A stretch of 64,000 nt of DNA from Cohnella abietis (GCF_004295585.1 NZ_AP019400.1:1021501-1085500); one strand, 5' to 3'. Shown: positions 42,761 through 51,658, counted from the stretch's first letter. Numbers and translations are program-made. Notes: generated by a model from the sequence alone, not told the origin.

Positions 42761-43085
42761 TTGAGGCGCCCGCACGCGAATAACGCACTGAGGGCTACTA
42801 AGAACCGCTTATTTAGGTGTTCGCACCGAAATAACGCACTGAGGGCTACTAAGAACCGCCGATTTAGGTGTTCGCACCGAAATAACGCACTGAGGGCTAC
42901 TAAGAACCGCCAAATGAGGCGCCCGCACGCAAATAACGCACTGAGGGCTACTAAGAACCGCGGATGGAGTTGCCCGCACGCGAATAACGCACTGAGGGCT
43001 ACTAAGAACCGCGGAATGAGGTGCCATCAGGCAAATAAAGCACTGAGGGCTACTAAGGAACCGAGGGCGGAGGGGATTGCCCCGA
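42761..43085. repeat. 51-bp tandem repeat array (six units)
   Basis: The core AATAACGCACTGAGGGCTAC begins at 42779, 42830, 42881, 42932, 42983 and 43034, exactly 51 bp apart. About 30 bp of each unit are nearly invariant and about 21 bp vary in two main versions (GTTCGCACCG and GCCCGCACGC types). Because 51 is a multiple of three, frames stay open on both strands with a 17-residue repeat (NNALRATKNR...). I do not think either is a protein, since neither has a good start site. Confidence 0.9.
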
Positions 43086-43249
43086 TGAGCACCCATCACA
43101 TGACGAAACGCAGGCTGGAACGTGTTATAATGATAGGGCTAATTGGCCGTACAAGCGGATGGCGAAACACACTTAAATTTGGCTACATAAGCGATGACAA
43201 AACACTCTACAGGTAGAGTTACATTTGTCACACCTAGGAGGAAAATATA

Positions 43250-44380
43250 ATGGCAGAGCCGCTCAAGGCTATGTATAACGAGTCTTTTCTTAGAGCGTTT
43301 ACTAATATTGTTAAGAAGGCCTATCCGGCATTTGATGGAGAGGCCTTTGTTCAGCTTACTCTTCGCGCAGGATGGGACACATTGGAGCTGAAAGGACGCA
43401 TGCATCGGATTTCCGAAAGCTTGGGTGCCATGCTGCCTAAGCCTTATGAGAGTGCGCTGGACATTCTTGAAGCTATATCAGACGAATGTCGGGGGTTTCC
43501 TTATTTGTTTTTCCCGGATTTTGTGGAGATGCATGGGCTGGAGCATTGGGATCGTTCGATAGCAGCGCTGGAAAAATTCACGCGATTGTCTAGCGCTGAA
43601 TTTGCTGTGCGTCCATTTATCATGCGGGATCAGACTCGTATGATGGCACAAATGGAAGCATGGAGTCATCATTCTGATGAGCATGTTCGTAGGCTCGCAA
43701 GTGAGGGCTGCCGACCGCGGCTCCCTTGGGCGGATGCGCTACCAGCATTGAAGAAAGACCCTACTCCGATTTGGTCTATTTTGGACACTCTGAAGGAAGA
43801 CCCGTCCGAATATGTGAGACGTAGCGTTGCCAATAATTTGAATGATATTTCTAAGGATCATCCAGAGAAGGTATTAGCTTGGGCTCAAGCTAATAAGGGC
43901 ACAAGTGAAAAAACAGACTGGATTATCCGTCATGGCTGCCGGGGATTGCTTCGTGCTGCAGAGCCTGAGGTTATGGCTTTGTTCGGTATTGTTGCTCAGC
44001 CTGAAATCCAAGTGACGGAATGGAAGGTTACTCCGTTAACCATAAACATCGGCGAATCAGTACAGTTTCGATATGAATTGCGGGTGCCAGAGGGAGAGGC
44101 AATCAAGCTGAGGGTGGAGCTCGCTGTATTTTTCCCCCGTACGACAGGCAAATATTATCGTAAGCTTTTTAAGTTAAGTGAGAAAGTCGTATTAGGAGGG
44201 TCCACATTGCAGGGGGGACGTGGTTTTTCCTTTGCTGATTTATCAACCCGCCGCCACTATCCTGGAAATCACCGGATGGTGCTGGTCGTTAATGGACAAG
44301 AGGTTGCCTCTACAGAAGTGATGCTAGAAGGGAAATCCACTGCTGATGAAGGGACGTTGGAAGGTGGACCAGATAGATGA
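43250..44380 (+). CDS. AlkC/AlkD-like DNA alkylation repair protein
   Basis: A 376-residue protein of helical HEAT-like repeats. The segment HVRRLASEGCRPRLPWADAL (about residues 145-164), then EYVRRSVANNLNDISKDHPE and IRHGCRGLL (about 225-233), is the signature part of the AlkC/AlkD superfamily of DNA glycosylases, which remove alkylated bases without flipping them. A C-terminal extension of about 110 residues is predicted to be beta-rich and is seen in AlkC-type proteins. Start behind AGGAGG. It overlaps the next, FUSC-type gene by 4 nt. Confidence 0.85.
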   Translation: MAEPLKAMYNESFLRAFTNIVKKAYPAFDGEAFVQLTLRAGWDTLELKGRMHRISESLGAMLPKPYESALDILEAISDECRGFPYLFFPDFVEMHGLEHWDRSIAALEKFTRLSSAEFAVRPFIMRDQTRMMAQMEAWSHHSDEHVRRLASEGCRPRLPWADALPALKKDPTPIWSILDTLKEDPSEYVRRSVANNLNDISKDHPEKVLAWAQANKGTSEKTDWIIRHGCRGLLRAAEPEVMALFGIVAQPEIQVTEWKVTPLTINIGESVQFRYELRVPEGEAIKLRVELAVFFPRTTGKYYRKLFKLSEKVVLGGSTLQGGRGFSFADLSTRRHYPGNHRMVLVVNGQEVASTEVMLEGKSTADEGTLEGGPDR

Positions 44381-45441
44381 CTATCGGAGCTAGAGTTCTA
44401 AAAACAGGTTTAGCCGTCGCGGTGGCTCTCTGGATCGGTCAGTTAGTTGGGCTTGGCTCCCCCCTTATCGCGGCAATTGCGGCTATTTTTACGATACAGC
44501 CTTCTATTTACCGTTCATGGATGCAGGTGCTGGAGCAAGTACAAAGTAATGTGCTAGGTGCGATTATTGCGATTACAGCGGTGTGGCTTATTGGGAATAC
44601 CCCGATTTCGGTAGGCCTTGTATGTATAGGTGTTATTCTATTATGTATTCGGTTGAAAACGGAGGAAACGATCGCGCTAACTCTGGTGACGGTTGTAGTT
44701 ATTATGGAAGCTCAGGGACAGGGATGGCTGGTCGCTTGGGACCGTTTAGCAGCTATTTTGACAGGGATGGTGTCTGCTTTTGCAGTTAACGTCGTCATAG
44801 CGCCGCCCCGGCATCGGAATCGCTTCCTTAAGCAGGTAGAGGAAGTGCAGATTTTATTATCCCGTCTGCTCAGGACTGCTGTTTCTAATGAGTTAAAAGA
44901 AAACGTCTATCGCGATGAATTAAATCATCTTAGGAGCAAGCTTCGGAAGCTAGATGGTTTTTACAATTTGTTTGCCGAGGAGAGAGTTTGGAGAAAGAAT
45001 TCAAAGCTACAGAGAGCTAGACTGCTTATTGTCTATAAAGGAATGCTCATATCGCTTGAACGGGGAATGTCGCTTGTTGAAGCGGTTGAGGACCACTATT
45101 GGGCTGTGTCTACGTCAAAAGCATGGAATCGGCTGATCGATCGTCAAATTGAAACGTTGTGTGGCTATCATGAACAGCTGCTATGGAAGTGGGAGGGTAA
45201 AATAAAGCCAGGAGCCCTGGCAGCCGCCCCACCGCCAGAAGCTTCTATGCTACTCTCGGAGCTTATCGAAAAGCGTACCGATGAGGATATGATTATGCGT
45301 TCTCGCTTGCTCGTTATTACTTCAGCTGTATACACCTATGAGGAGCGGCTGCGACGGCTGGATAAGCTGATGGAGCAATGGTTTCATCGTGAGGAGAAGG
45401 GTGGAGAAACGTTGGAAGAGGCGGAAGATAAAGGCGAGTAA
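44377..45441 (+). CDS. FUSC/aromatic acid exporter-family membrane protein
   Basis: A 354-residue protein. The first ~150 residues form about six membrane helices with LKTGLAVAVALWIGQLVG and AAIAAIFTIQPSIYRSWMQV, followed by GAIIAITAVWLIGN, a pattern of the ArAE/FUSC family. The C-terminal ~200 residues are a cytoplasmic helical domain. It may export aromatic or other organic anions. Translationally coupled (ATGA) to the AlkC-like gene, an unusual pairing. Terminated at 45473. Confidence 0.8.
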   Translation: MTIGARVLKTGLAVAVALWIGQLVGLGSPLIAAIAAIFTIQPSIYRSWMQVLEQVQSNVLGAIIAITAVWLIGNTPISVGLVCIGVILLCIRLKTEETIALTLVTVVVIMEAQGQGWLVAWDRLAAILTGMVSAFAVNVVIAPPRHRNRFLKQVEEVQILLSRLLRTAVSNELKENVYRDELNHLRSKLRKLDGFYNLFAEERVWRKNSKLQRARLLIVYKGMLISLERGMSLVEAVEDHYWAVSTSKAWNRLIDRQIETLCGYHEQLLWKWEGKIKPGALAAAPPPEASMLLSELIEKRTDEDMIMRSRLLVITSAVYTYEERLRRLDKLMEQWFHREEKGGETLEEAEDKGE

Positions 45442-45472
45442 CTGGCTCGAACGCTAAATATACTCCAACTAC

Positions 45473-45511
45473 AAAGACCAATCGACTAATAACTGATTGG
45501 TCTTTGTAAGT
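45473..45511 (+). terminator. Terminator after the FUSC-type gene
   Basis: AAAGACCAATC (45473-45483) pairs perfectly with GATTGGTCTTT (45495-45505). The T-tract is short, so the hairpin may also serve the converging minus-strand genes. Confidence 0.75.
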
Positions 45512-45546
45512 TCTTCAGCTTCTTAAACGAGCATTTAATAAATTGT

Positions 45547-45831
45547 TTACTTCTTCCCACGATCCATTTGACGGCGAGGGTGATTGATTTTGCCTTGCTT
45601 GTCAGCATCATTTTCTTTAGGGATAAGTCTGGGATCGGTTTGGCCTTCGTGATGGTTGTCAAAGCTCATCTCCGTTTGCGACCATTCCGTCTCGCCGAGC
45701 ATCACATCAGAGGGGAACTTGTCTCCTCGTTTAAGCTCCTGCTCGCGTCCCCACTCATTTTTATAGACTCCGTCAACTTCGACCTTTTCACCTGAAACAG
45801 GGTCCATCCTATCTTTATTGTACTCGCTCAT
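45547..45831 (-). CDS. Small hydrophilic protein of unknown function
   Basis: A 94-residue highly charged protein, probably poorly ordered: MDPVSGEKVEVDGVYKNEWG followed by LKRGDKFPSDVMLG and a basic tail. The G-x-Y-...-W-...-RGD-x-FP pattern resembles small YjzC-like proteins of Bacillaceae. ATG 45831 follows GGGAGAG. The gene lies 13 bp behind another small gene, whose stop codon overlaps this binding site. Confidence 0.65.
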   Translation of the reverse strand: MSEYNKDRMDPVSGEKVEVDGVYKNEWGREQELKRGDKFPSDVMLGETEWSQTEMSFDNHHEGQTDPRLIPKENDADKQGKINHPRRQMDRGKK

Positions 45832-45844
45832 TAGATGCTCTCCC

Positions 45845-45988
45845 TCACAATCCGTGTTTAGGAACGGCGGCGTGGTCGGCTTCCGATTGAAGCTGGCTTG
45901 CTTTGTGCTTGTCTGCTCCAGAACGATCTGCTTCCGATTGAGCTTTGCTGGCTGTTTTCTGTTTGGCTGAAGGCAATTTACCAGACAT
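45845..45988 (-). CDS. Small lysine/alanine-rich protein with internal repeat
   Basis: A 47-residue frame with a strong AAGGAGGGA site before ATG 45988. The product MSGKLPSAKQKTASKAQSEA is followed by a second QSEAD copy (QSEADRSGADKHKAS / QSEADHAAVPKHG). It is highly soluble, helical and low in complexity, resembling small stress or spore-associated proteins. Its stop lies within the leader of the next small gene, so the two are likely one operon. No function can be given. Confidence 0.6.
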   Translation of the reverse strand: MSGKLPSAKQKTASKAQSEADRSGADKHKASQLQSEADHAAVPKHGL

Positions 45989-46083
45989 GTGCCATTCCCT
46001 CCTTAGCATGAATTTCGTGCTTAGGGTTCCACGGGAGGGTGAGCGTTATGCTATCTATAACGAGAAGGAATTTGAAAGTTAAG

Positions 46084-46704
46084 TTAAGTAAAGCGACCTT
46101 CCAGCTTACGTCCACCTAACCATAATAACATCATGCCTCCGATTGCAAATACAATACGCCAAGGGTTATTCACCAACGCTTGCAGATCATGTCCCATAAA
46201 AGAAAGGGTAAAAATCATAACAGCTTTACCTAGAATCATAGCCGTTAGAAAGGTATGTATCGGTATTTTCGATAAACCAGATGAAATATTTACAAGAACA
46301 GTAGGTGAGAAAGGAAAACAGCATAAAAGAAAAATGGGTGTAAAGCCTTTGTGCTCCACATAACCAAAGAATTTCTCCGATTTGGGAAATTTGCGGCGAA
46401 TTTGTTCCCCATAACGATGCCCGAAACGTCTAGCTAACATAAATACGACAAATGAACCTGCGCTAACTCCAATCCATGAATAAAGAAATCCTAGCCACAT
46501 CCCGTATGCGGATGCGTTGGCGACAACAAACACAAATAACGGTAGGATTGGCAGCAGGGCTTCTAAGAAAGGAAGCAGGATCCCAGGAATAGGTCCAAGC
46601 TCTGAATAGCGATGAAGCAGATCTTTAATTTGATCAAGATCTAGTGTTTTAGCTTGTGTAATCCATTCTCGAACATTCCATGCTGCAGAAATTAACACGT
46701 GCAT
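46084..46704 (-). CDS. TVP38/TMEM64-family membrane protein
   Basis: About 206 residues with five to six membrane segments. The DedA/SNARE-associated core is seen in LPFLEALLPILPLFVFVVAN, then GVSAGSFVVFMLARRFG and FLLCCFPFSPTVLVNISSGL. Such proteins are lipid scramblases or affect membrane composition. The second ATG (46704) is preferred, 8 nt from AAGG. Third gene of the glycosyltransferase-MFS-TVP38 operon. Confidence 0.85.
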   Translation of the reverse strand: MHVLISAAWNVREWITQAKTLDLDQIKDLLHRYSELGPIPGILLPFLEALLPILPLFVFVVANASAYGMWLGFLYSWIGVSAGSFVVFMLARRFGHRYGEQIRRKFPKSEKFFGYVEHKGFTPIFLLCCFPFSPTVLVNISSGLSKIPIHTFLTAMILGKAVMIFTLSFMGHDLQALVNNPWRIVFAIGGMMLLWLGGRKLEGRFT

Positions 46705-46750
46705 ACTGAACATCCTTCATTTGCTCCATTCAACCGAACCGGTAAGTAAT

Positions 46751-47959
46751 TTATGTCTTTGCCCCACTAGAGGGAGGTAATGCTTCGCCCCGAAAAATTC
46801 GGAAGGGGAAGAAGATATAGATCATGCTAATAACAATAAACATAATTCCAGCTATGCCGACGACAGAGGAGGAGCTGTATTTGGTGGCGAGCAGCCCGCC
46901 GACTACTGGACCAATCATACCGCCTATTCCTTCCACTGTCGACAATAAGCCCCATCCAAGGCCTTGCTGACCTGGTGGCACATAGGCAGCGAGCAAAGCG
47001 TTCCATGCTGGCAGAACAGCCGCATAGGATATCCCAAGCACGAATGCCCAGAACAAAGCCAAAGCAAGTGGAGGTTTTCCAGTTAACGCGAACAAAACGA
47101 TACCGAAACATAGAAATCCGATGATGAGAAACCACTTTTTGCCGAATTTATCAGACAGCTTACCCATAGGAATTAAACCAAGCACCGTACAGCCACCGCC
47201 AATAAAGAGGAGAATGGAGTAATGGGTTGTAGACATCCCCAGGCTCTTCTCTGCAAAGCTTGGCAAGATCGGAAGCAGCATTCCTGCTCCGAGGGTTTGG
47301 AGCACCATACCGGGAAGGAGCAGCTTCATATCTCGAAGCCTGCTGCCTAGAATAGATAGCTGTTTACGAAACGGGACGATATCGATATGCATGCTTCTTT
47401 TTCCGGAAATAAGCAAGGACAGCAGAAAGGCTACGAGAGCGAACGCAACCATAACCCAATACGTCAAGTGTTTGTCGTAATGATCGAGCAGCAAATTTGT
47501 AACTACAGGACCGCTACCAAGCCCAACAAGCCAAACTGTATATAGGAAGCCCATTTGGGTAGCCCGTTTATCTTCTTTAATCTTTGTAAGACATACAATC
47601 CAAATCGGTGAAATTCCAATTCCGTAAACAGCAGCAGCTGTAATGAAAACCCATGGAATATCAGCAAATTGTAAGGCGGCAATCCCAACAAGTGAGCATA
47701 ATAAGCCAACACTTACAACTGTTCGAACAGATAACCGGTCCAGCACAAAGCCAATAGCTAGCTTCAGACCTGTATCCGTTAAATAGTGAGCCGTTATCGC
47801 TGCACCGATGACATCAAGATCAAGGCCTAATACCTTGTTTCCGTAAATCGGAAGGAAGCTAATAAGAGCCGCACCCCTTACGAATTCGACAAGAAACAAG
47901 ATGACTAAGTACAGAATCATATCCGACTGAAAAAAAGATTTTACAGAAGCCTGTTTCAC
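46751..47959 (-). CDS. MFS transporter, candidate LtaA-like glycolipid flippase
   Basis: A 402-residue protein with 12 predicted helices: FLVEFVRGAALISFLPIYGN at the start, the motif A-like region GFVLDRLSVRTVVS, and GKLSDKFGKKWFLIIGF in the centre. Between a processive glycolipid glycosyltransferase gene and a TVP38 gene, it takes the place of ltaA in the ypfP-ltaA operon of Staphylococcus, whose product flips the glycolipid anchor of lipoteichoic acid. The assignment as a flippase is inference from context; it could also be a drug exporter. Gaps to its neighbours are 69 and 46 bp. Confidence 0.75.
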   Translation of the reverse strand: MKQASVKSFFQSDMILYLVILFLVEFVRGAALISFLPIYGNKVLGLDLDVIGAAITAHYLTDTGLKLAIGFVLDRLSVRTVVSVGLLCSLVGIAALQFADIPWVFITAAAVYGIGISPIWIVCLTKIKEDKRATQMGFLYTVWLVGLGSGPVVTNLLLDHYDKHLTYWVMVAFALVAFLLSLLISGKRSMHIDIVPFRKQLSILGSRLRDMKLLLPGMVLQTLGAGMLLPILPSFAEKSLGMSTTHYSILLFIGGGCTVLGLIPMGKLSDKFGKKWFLIIGFLCFGIVLFALTGKPPLALALFWAFVLGISYAAVLPAWNALLAAYVPPGQQGLGWGLLSTVEGIGGMIGPVVGGLLATKYSSSSVVGIAGIMFIVISMIYIFFPFRIFRGEALPPSSGAKT

Positions 47960-48028
47960 TCGCAGCTCTCCTTAAACAGCCTTAATTAGAATCTTATTGC
48001 CCTACCAAGGATGTTGATTTCTCACGAA

Positions 48029-49177
48029 TCATATTCGTACTGGAGAAGAGGAAGCCTCTTCCATTATATTCAATTGGTGAATAATATCAAAGGCGATGCT
48101 ATCCGATGCGGCTTTCTTGCTTAGAGAATGCAAAGCTTGATGCATCATTATTTGTTGCAAAGAGTTACAAAACAGTTTGTTTATTTGGGTTAAAAGCTCA
48201 GAGGAATTATGGCAAATGATTGCGGCACCTTTGTTCTCTAAATATCGGGCATTATTGCGCTCTTGTCCTGGTACAGGTCGATAGAGAAACATTGGCAGCT
48301 CCGCCCTGATTGCCTCTGATAAGGTTAAACCTCCAGGTTTTGTTACGATGCAAGAGGAAATACTCATAAGCTCATCGATTTGTTCAATATATCCATAAAC
48401 AGTTATGTCATCATTTTCACTGCATTTATTCTTTAAAGAGTTTTCCAGCGCCCGATTCCTACCGCATACGATGACGACCTGGACATTCGATAGCTTTACC
48501 AGCTTAAGGCACCACTCGTCTATATCAGCCATTGTTCCACTAGCACCTGCCATAACGAGCACAATAGGCTTATGGGAACTTAAACCATACTTAGGTGTAG
48601 CGAATCTGGTTGTTTTGTCCGGTGATAATGAAAAGCGCAGCGGAATACCGGTAGCGGCAATGCGGCTTGAATCGATCCCTAGGCTGTGCAGCTCCTTGCT
48701 CAGATCCTCCGTTGCGACATAATATTTGTCCACATCAGGATGAATCCAACGGCTATGCAAATCGAAATCGGTAATAACATTAAACATCGGAATTTTTCGA
48801 CCTATTTTCGAAGAGACAGAAGGAAGAACGAGCAGAGGAAACGTATGGATAACGGCGTCCGGCTTTTCCTGCATAATTAGCTTTTGCAATGTCATGGCTC
48901 CGAATGAGTGCAACCAATTGGTAAATAAGGAATTGGTTTTCATCTCCTTCGTCGCTTCGTAAACCCACCCGTAAACTTGGGGGAACATGTGATAGCTACT
49001 TTTATATACGAAACGGCTAACTTCATTCAGCAGTGGGTGTGACTCGGCAAGCAGGTCAATTAGTTTAACTTCACAATTACCTTGAGTAACGAAGCTATGC
49101 TTCAGCGCAACTGCAGCTTGCCAATGGCCCTCGCCGAATCTTGCGTAAACGATTAACACTTTCCTCTGTCCTGTCAT
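48029..49177 (-). CDS. UgtP/MGDG-synthase-like processive glycosyltransferase
   Basis: A 382-residue GT28-family enzyme. RFGEGHWQAAVALKHSF at the N-terminus is the MGDG-synthase acceptor region (GxGH-x2-A). VLVMAGASGTMADIDEW and the C-terminal TKPGGLTLSEAIRAELPMFL form the UDP-sugar binding part. These enzymes add glucose or galactose to diacylglycerol, making the glycolipid that anchors lipoteichoic acid. The ATG at 49177 follows GAGGGGTG. First gene of a three-gene operon with an MFS transporter and a TVP38 protein. Together with the LtaS-type synthase at 5.5 kb and the lipid kinase at 42 kb, it fits lipoteichoic acid metabolism. Confidence 0.85.
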   Translation of the reverse strand: MTGQRKVLIVYARFGEGHWQAAVALKHSFVTQGNCEVKLIDLLAESHPLLNEVSRFVYKSSYHMFPQVYGWVYEATKEMKTNSLFTNWLHSFGAMTLQKLIMQEKPDAVIHTFPLLVLPSVSSKIGRKIPMFNVITDFDLHSRWIHPDVDKYYVATEDLSKELHSLGIDSSRIAATGIPLRFSLSPDKTTRFATPKYGLSSHKPIVLVMAGASGTMADIDEWCLKLVKLSNVQVVIVCGRNRALENSLKNKCSENDDITVYGYIEQIDELMSISSCIVTKPGGLTLSEAIRAELPMFLYRPVPGQERNNARYLENKGAAIICHNSSELLTQINKLFCNSLQQIMMHQALHSLSKKAASDSIAFDIIHQLNIMEEASSSPVRI

Positions 49178-49313
49178 AGTTACACCCCTCAGTTGCAGTC
49201 GTTTCTAAGATGGAAGCCTCTGGATAGAAACCCCTATCTTTAATATGGCTTAAATTTGTTAACTCTACATAAAAAAAGAAATAAATTGTGACGCAATTGT
49301 TATCCATAAGGAT

Positions 49314-49352
49314 AAAAAAAGATGACTCCTGAGGAATTCAGGAATCATCTTA
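49314..49352 (-). terminator. Terminator of ilvA
   Basis: On the minus strand AAGATGATTCCTGA pairs with TCAGGAGTCATCTT (one mismatch) and is followed by T7. Confidence 0.88.
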
Positions 49353-49391
49353 TAACTGCTAATATTGTTTGAATTCGTTCCACGTAAAGGC

Positions 49392-50660
49392 TTAGATGAG
49401 CAAATTGAACAATAAAGGATCTTTATTCAACTCTATGAATTGAAATCCTTTGTTATTCATTTTCACCACTAGGCTTTCATAGTCCTCTGGACTCTTAAGC
49501 TCGATGCCGACGAGTGCTGGACCATTTTCTTTGTTATGCTTCTTAGTGTATTCGAATTGGACAATATCATCGTTAGGTCCTAATATATCATCAAGAAATT
49601 CTCTTAGGGCTCCAGAACGTTGAGGAAAGTTGATCATAAAATAATGCTTTAATCCTTCATAAATAAGGGAGCGTTCCTTAATTTCCTGCATCCGGTCGAT
49701 GTCGTTGTTCCCACCGCTGATGATACAGACAACATTTTTCCCGCGTATGTCATTAGGATCCAACGCAGAGAGGGCAGCAACGGTTAGTGCACCCGCAGGC
49801 TCGGCGACGATGGCATGCTCATTGTACAGCTCCAATATCGTCGTGCAAACACGCCCTTCCGGAACGATAATGATATCATCCAGCAGGTCGCGGCAAAGCT
49901 CGTAAGTGAGCTCTCCTACTCTTTTGACTGCAGCGCCATCTACAAACTTATCAATTTCAGGTAAAGTGATGACTTGCTTAGCTTCCAATGCTTGCTTCAT
50001 AGCAGGAGCGCCTTCTGGCTCAACTCCAATAATCTGGGTTGAGGGGCTGATCGCTTTAATATAAGTGGATACGCCTGCTGCTAATCCTCCACCGCCAATC
50101 GTGACGAGAAGCATATCAATAGCGGGTTCGCCACCTTCAATAATTTCTTTACCTACAGTTGCATTGCCGGCAACGATTCGAGCGTCATCAAAAGGATGGA
50201 CGAACGGTAAGCCCTCCTCCTTACTGACTCGGACCGCCTCCGCATAAGCATCATCGAAGGTATCGCCGATTAATCGGATGTCGACTCTATCTCCACCGAA
50301 CAGTCTTACTTGATTTATTTTTTGACGTGGTGTTGTTGCTGGCATATAAATGATTCCGGGGATGTCCAGCTTATGACAGGAAAATGCTACTCCTTGGGCA
50401 TGGTTGCCTGCGCTGGCGCAGATGACTCCTTGACTACGTTCTTCCTCAGAGAGAGAGGCAATGAGGTTATAGGCACCGCGGATTTTGAAGGAGCGTACGA
50501 CCTGTAAATCTTCTCGTTTCAAATAAACATTGCAGTCGAATTTGGCAGATAAGGCTTTATTGTGCTGCAGTGGAGTAGCGGTCACAACCTCCTGTAATAC
50601 ACGGTGAGCGGCCAGTATATCGGCAAGTGATACGAGCTCATTAGATGGTAAGCCAGACAT
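49392..50660 (-). CDS. ilvA: Threonine ammonia-lyase (threonine dehydratase)
   Basis: A 422-residue PLP enzyme. The lysine that binds PLP is in VVRSFKIRGAYN (about residues 53-64), with NHAQGVA and the glycine loop TIGGGGLAAG downstream. The C-terminal ~80 residues form a single ACT-like regulatory domain (FMINFPQRSGALREFLDDIL). It deaminates threonine to 2-oxobutanoate, the first step to isoleucine, and is inhibited by isoleucine. The start follows AAAGGA. A T-box leader upstream places the gene under control of uncharged tRNA, most likely tRNA-Ile. Confidence 0.95.
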   Translation of the reverse strand: MSGLPSNELVSLADILAAHRVLQEVVTATPLQHNKALSAKFDCNVYLKREDLQVVRSFKIRGAYNLIASLSEEERSQGVICASAGNHAQGVAFSCHKLDIPGIIYMPATTPRQKINQVRLFGGDRVDIRLIGDTFDDAYAEAVRVSKEEGLPFVHPFDDARIVAGNATVGKEIIEGGEPAIDMLLVTIGGGGLAAGVSTYIKAISPSTQIIGVEPEGAPAMKQALEAKQVITLPEIDKFVDGAAVKRVGELTYELCRDLLDDIIIVPEGRVCTTILELYNEHAIVAEPAGALTVAALSALDPNDIRGKNVVCIISGGNNDIDRMQEIKERSLIYEGLKHYFMINFPQRSGALREFLDDILGPNDDIVQFEYTKKHNKENGPALVGIELKSPEDYESLVVKMNNKGFQFIELNKDPLLFNLLI

Positions 50661-50742
50661 ATGAAAGCATCCTTTCTGGGGTAATATTTAATGGGATGTA
50701 AGTTTAAGTACATAAAAGGTGCGAATTGAAAAAGTGTGAACT

Positions 50743-51015
50743 AAAAAAACCGCCCCTATATAAGGGACGGATTGATATCCGTGGTACCACCCTAGTTCCT
50801 GGCGTTACAGTATGTATGCAACGTTAGGCGCTTGTGTGTCGTATAGTGTGTATACGACGTCCCATAACGGGGGAAACCGTCTGCGCTTATTCTTATTTCG
50901 GCGCCGCTTCTCGGGGAGGATATTGACCTAATCTTCAACCATCGGTTTTCAGCAAATCACCGACTCTCTGGAGATCGAAGGAATTCAGGTAATGTGGTCC
51001 CGTCAAGGAATGTAC
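50743..51015 (-). promoter_or_regulatory. T-box leader of ilvA
   Basis: On the minus strand AGGGTGGTACCACGG (plus 50779-50793) is the T-box that pairs with the tRNA end. CCGTCCCTTATATAGGGGCGG (plus 50750-50770, written as two halves CCGTCCCTTA and TATAGGGGCGG) with T7 is the terminator. Stem I includes GAGAGTCGGTGATTTGCTGA. On its 3' side an ATC triplet (plus 50919-50921) in the specifier position suggests tRNA-Ile. Confidence 0.92.
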
Positions 51016-51020
51016 CTCCT

Positions 51021-51049
51021 GTTATACGCCTCCCAGCGAGGGAAGTCAA
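51021..51049 (-). promoter_or_regulatory. Promoter of the T-box-ilvA unit
   Basis: On the minus strand TTGACT (plus 51044-51049), a 17-bp spacer and TATAAC (plus 51021-51026). Transcription would start near 51015, giving a ~270-nt leader. Confidence 0.8.
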
Positions 51050-51094
51050 TTGTTTGTTTTTATCTTTTTAAGCTTTTTTCAAAGGAGATTGTGT

Positions 51095-51658
51095 ATGAAG
51101 AAATTATTTATTAGCTTATTTATACTTGTGTTTCTAGTCGTTATCGCGGGAGTCGGCGCCCTGTATTATATAAAACCCGATAGAGATATGGATTTATATT
51201 ACCAGAATGTTCCTCTAAATAAGCGTGCTCTTGATATGGTTAAGCACCTGTCTCCGGAGCTTATTCTGACTGAAGCTGACATTATCAATCTGGCGAAAAA
51301 ATCGATAGCGGACAACCCTCAGGTCGAGAAGGATGTACTGGTTACTGGTGCGAGCTTCACTTTAGATAGGGAGTTTCTGATTTCCGACTTAAATATCATT
51401 TGGAAAAATCGTGTTTCTGCAGGCATACAGGTCACCTACCGTCTTCACTGGGAAAGCCCGAACGTAATCGCAACGGCAGAAAAGGCCACTATGAAGGGAA
51501 TAACGCTGCCTACTTCGATGTTCTCGGAAAGAATCATTCCAATCGGAAATGAGCTTCCCAAAATACTGAAAATTAAGGAGCTCGTTTGGGGCGATGGAGA
51601 GGTAAAGGTGCTGTTCAAAAAGCCGACATTTAAGGATTTGCAGGAGCTTATTGGTTAA
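51095..51658 (+). CDS. Membrane-anchored protein, DUF2140/YpmS-like
   Basis: A 187-residue protein with an N-terminal membrane anchor (FISLFILVFLVVIAGVGALY). The rest is extracellular with alternating strands, such as VLVTGASFTLDREFLIS and VSAGIQVTYRLHWES. It roughly follows the pattern of YpmS/DUF2140 proteins, but this match is weak. ATG 51095 follows AAAGGAG; a longer frame from 51050 lacks such a site. Located just upstream of the ilvA T-box promoter and diverging from it. Confidence 0.55.
   Translation: MKKLFISLFILVFLVVIAGVGALYYIKPDRDMDLYYQNVPLNKRALDMVKHLSPELILTEADIINLAKKSIADNPQVEKDVLVTGASFTLDREFLISDLNIIWKNRVSAGIQVTYRLHWESPNVIATAEKATMKGITLPTSMFSERIIPIGNELPKILKIKELVWGDGEVKVLFKKPTFKDLQELIG

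Noticed and set aside
42734..43216. A 160-codon frame with 17-residue repeats across the 51-bp array
   Set aside because: The repeat is a multiple of three, so open frames follow automatically on both strands. There is no spaced ribosome binding site, and the amino-acid composition (Arg, Asn, His, Cys) is unlike a real repeat protein.
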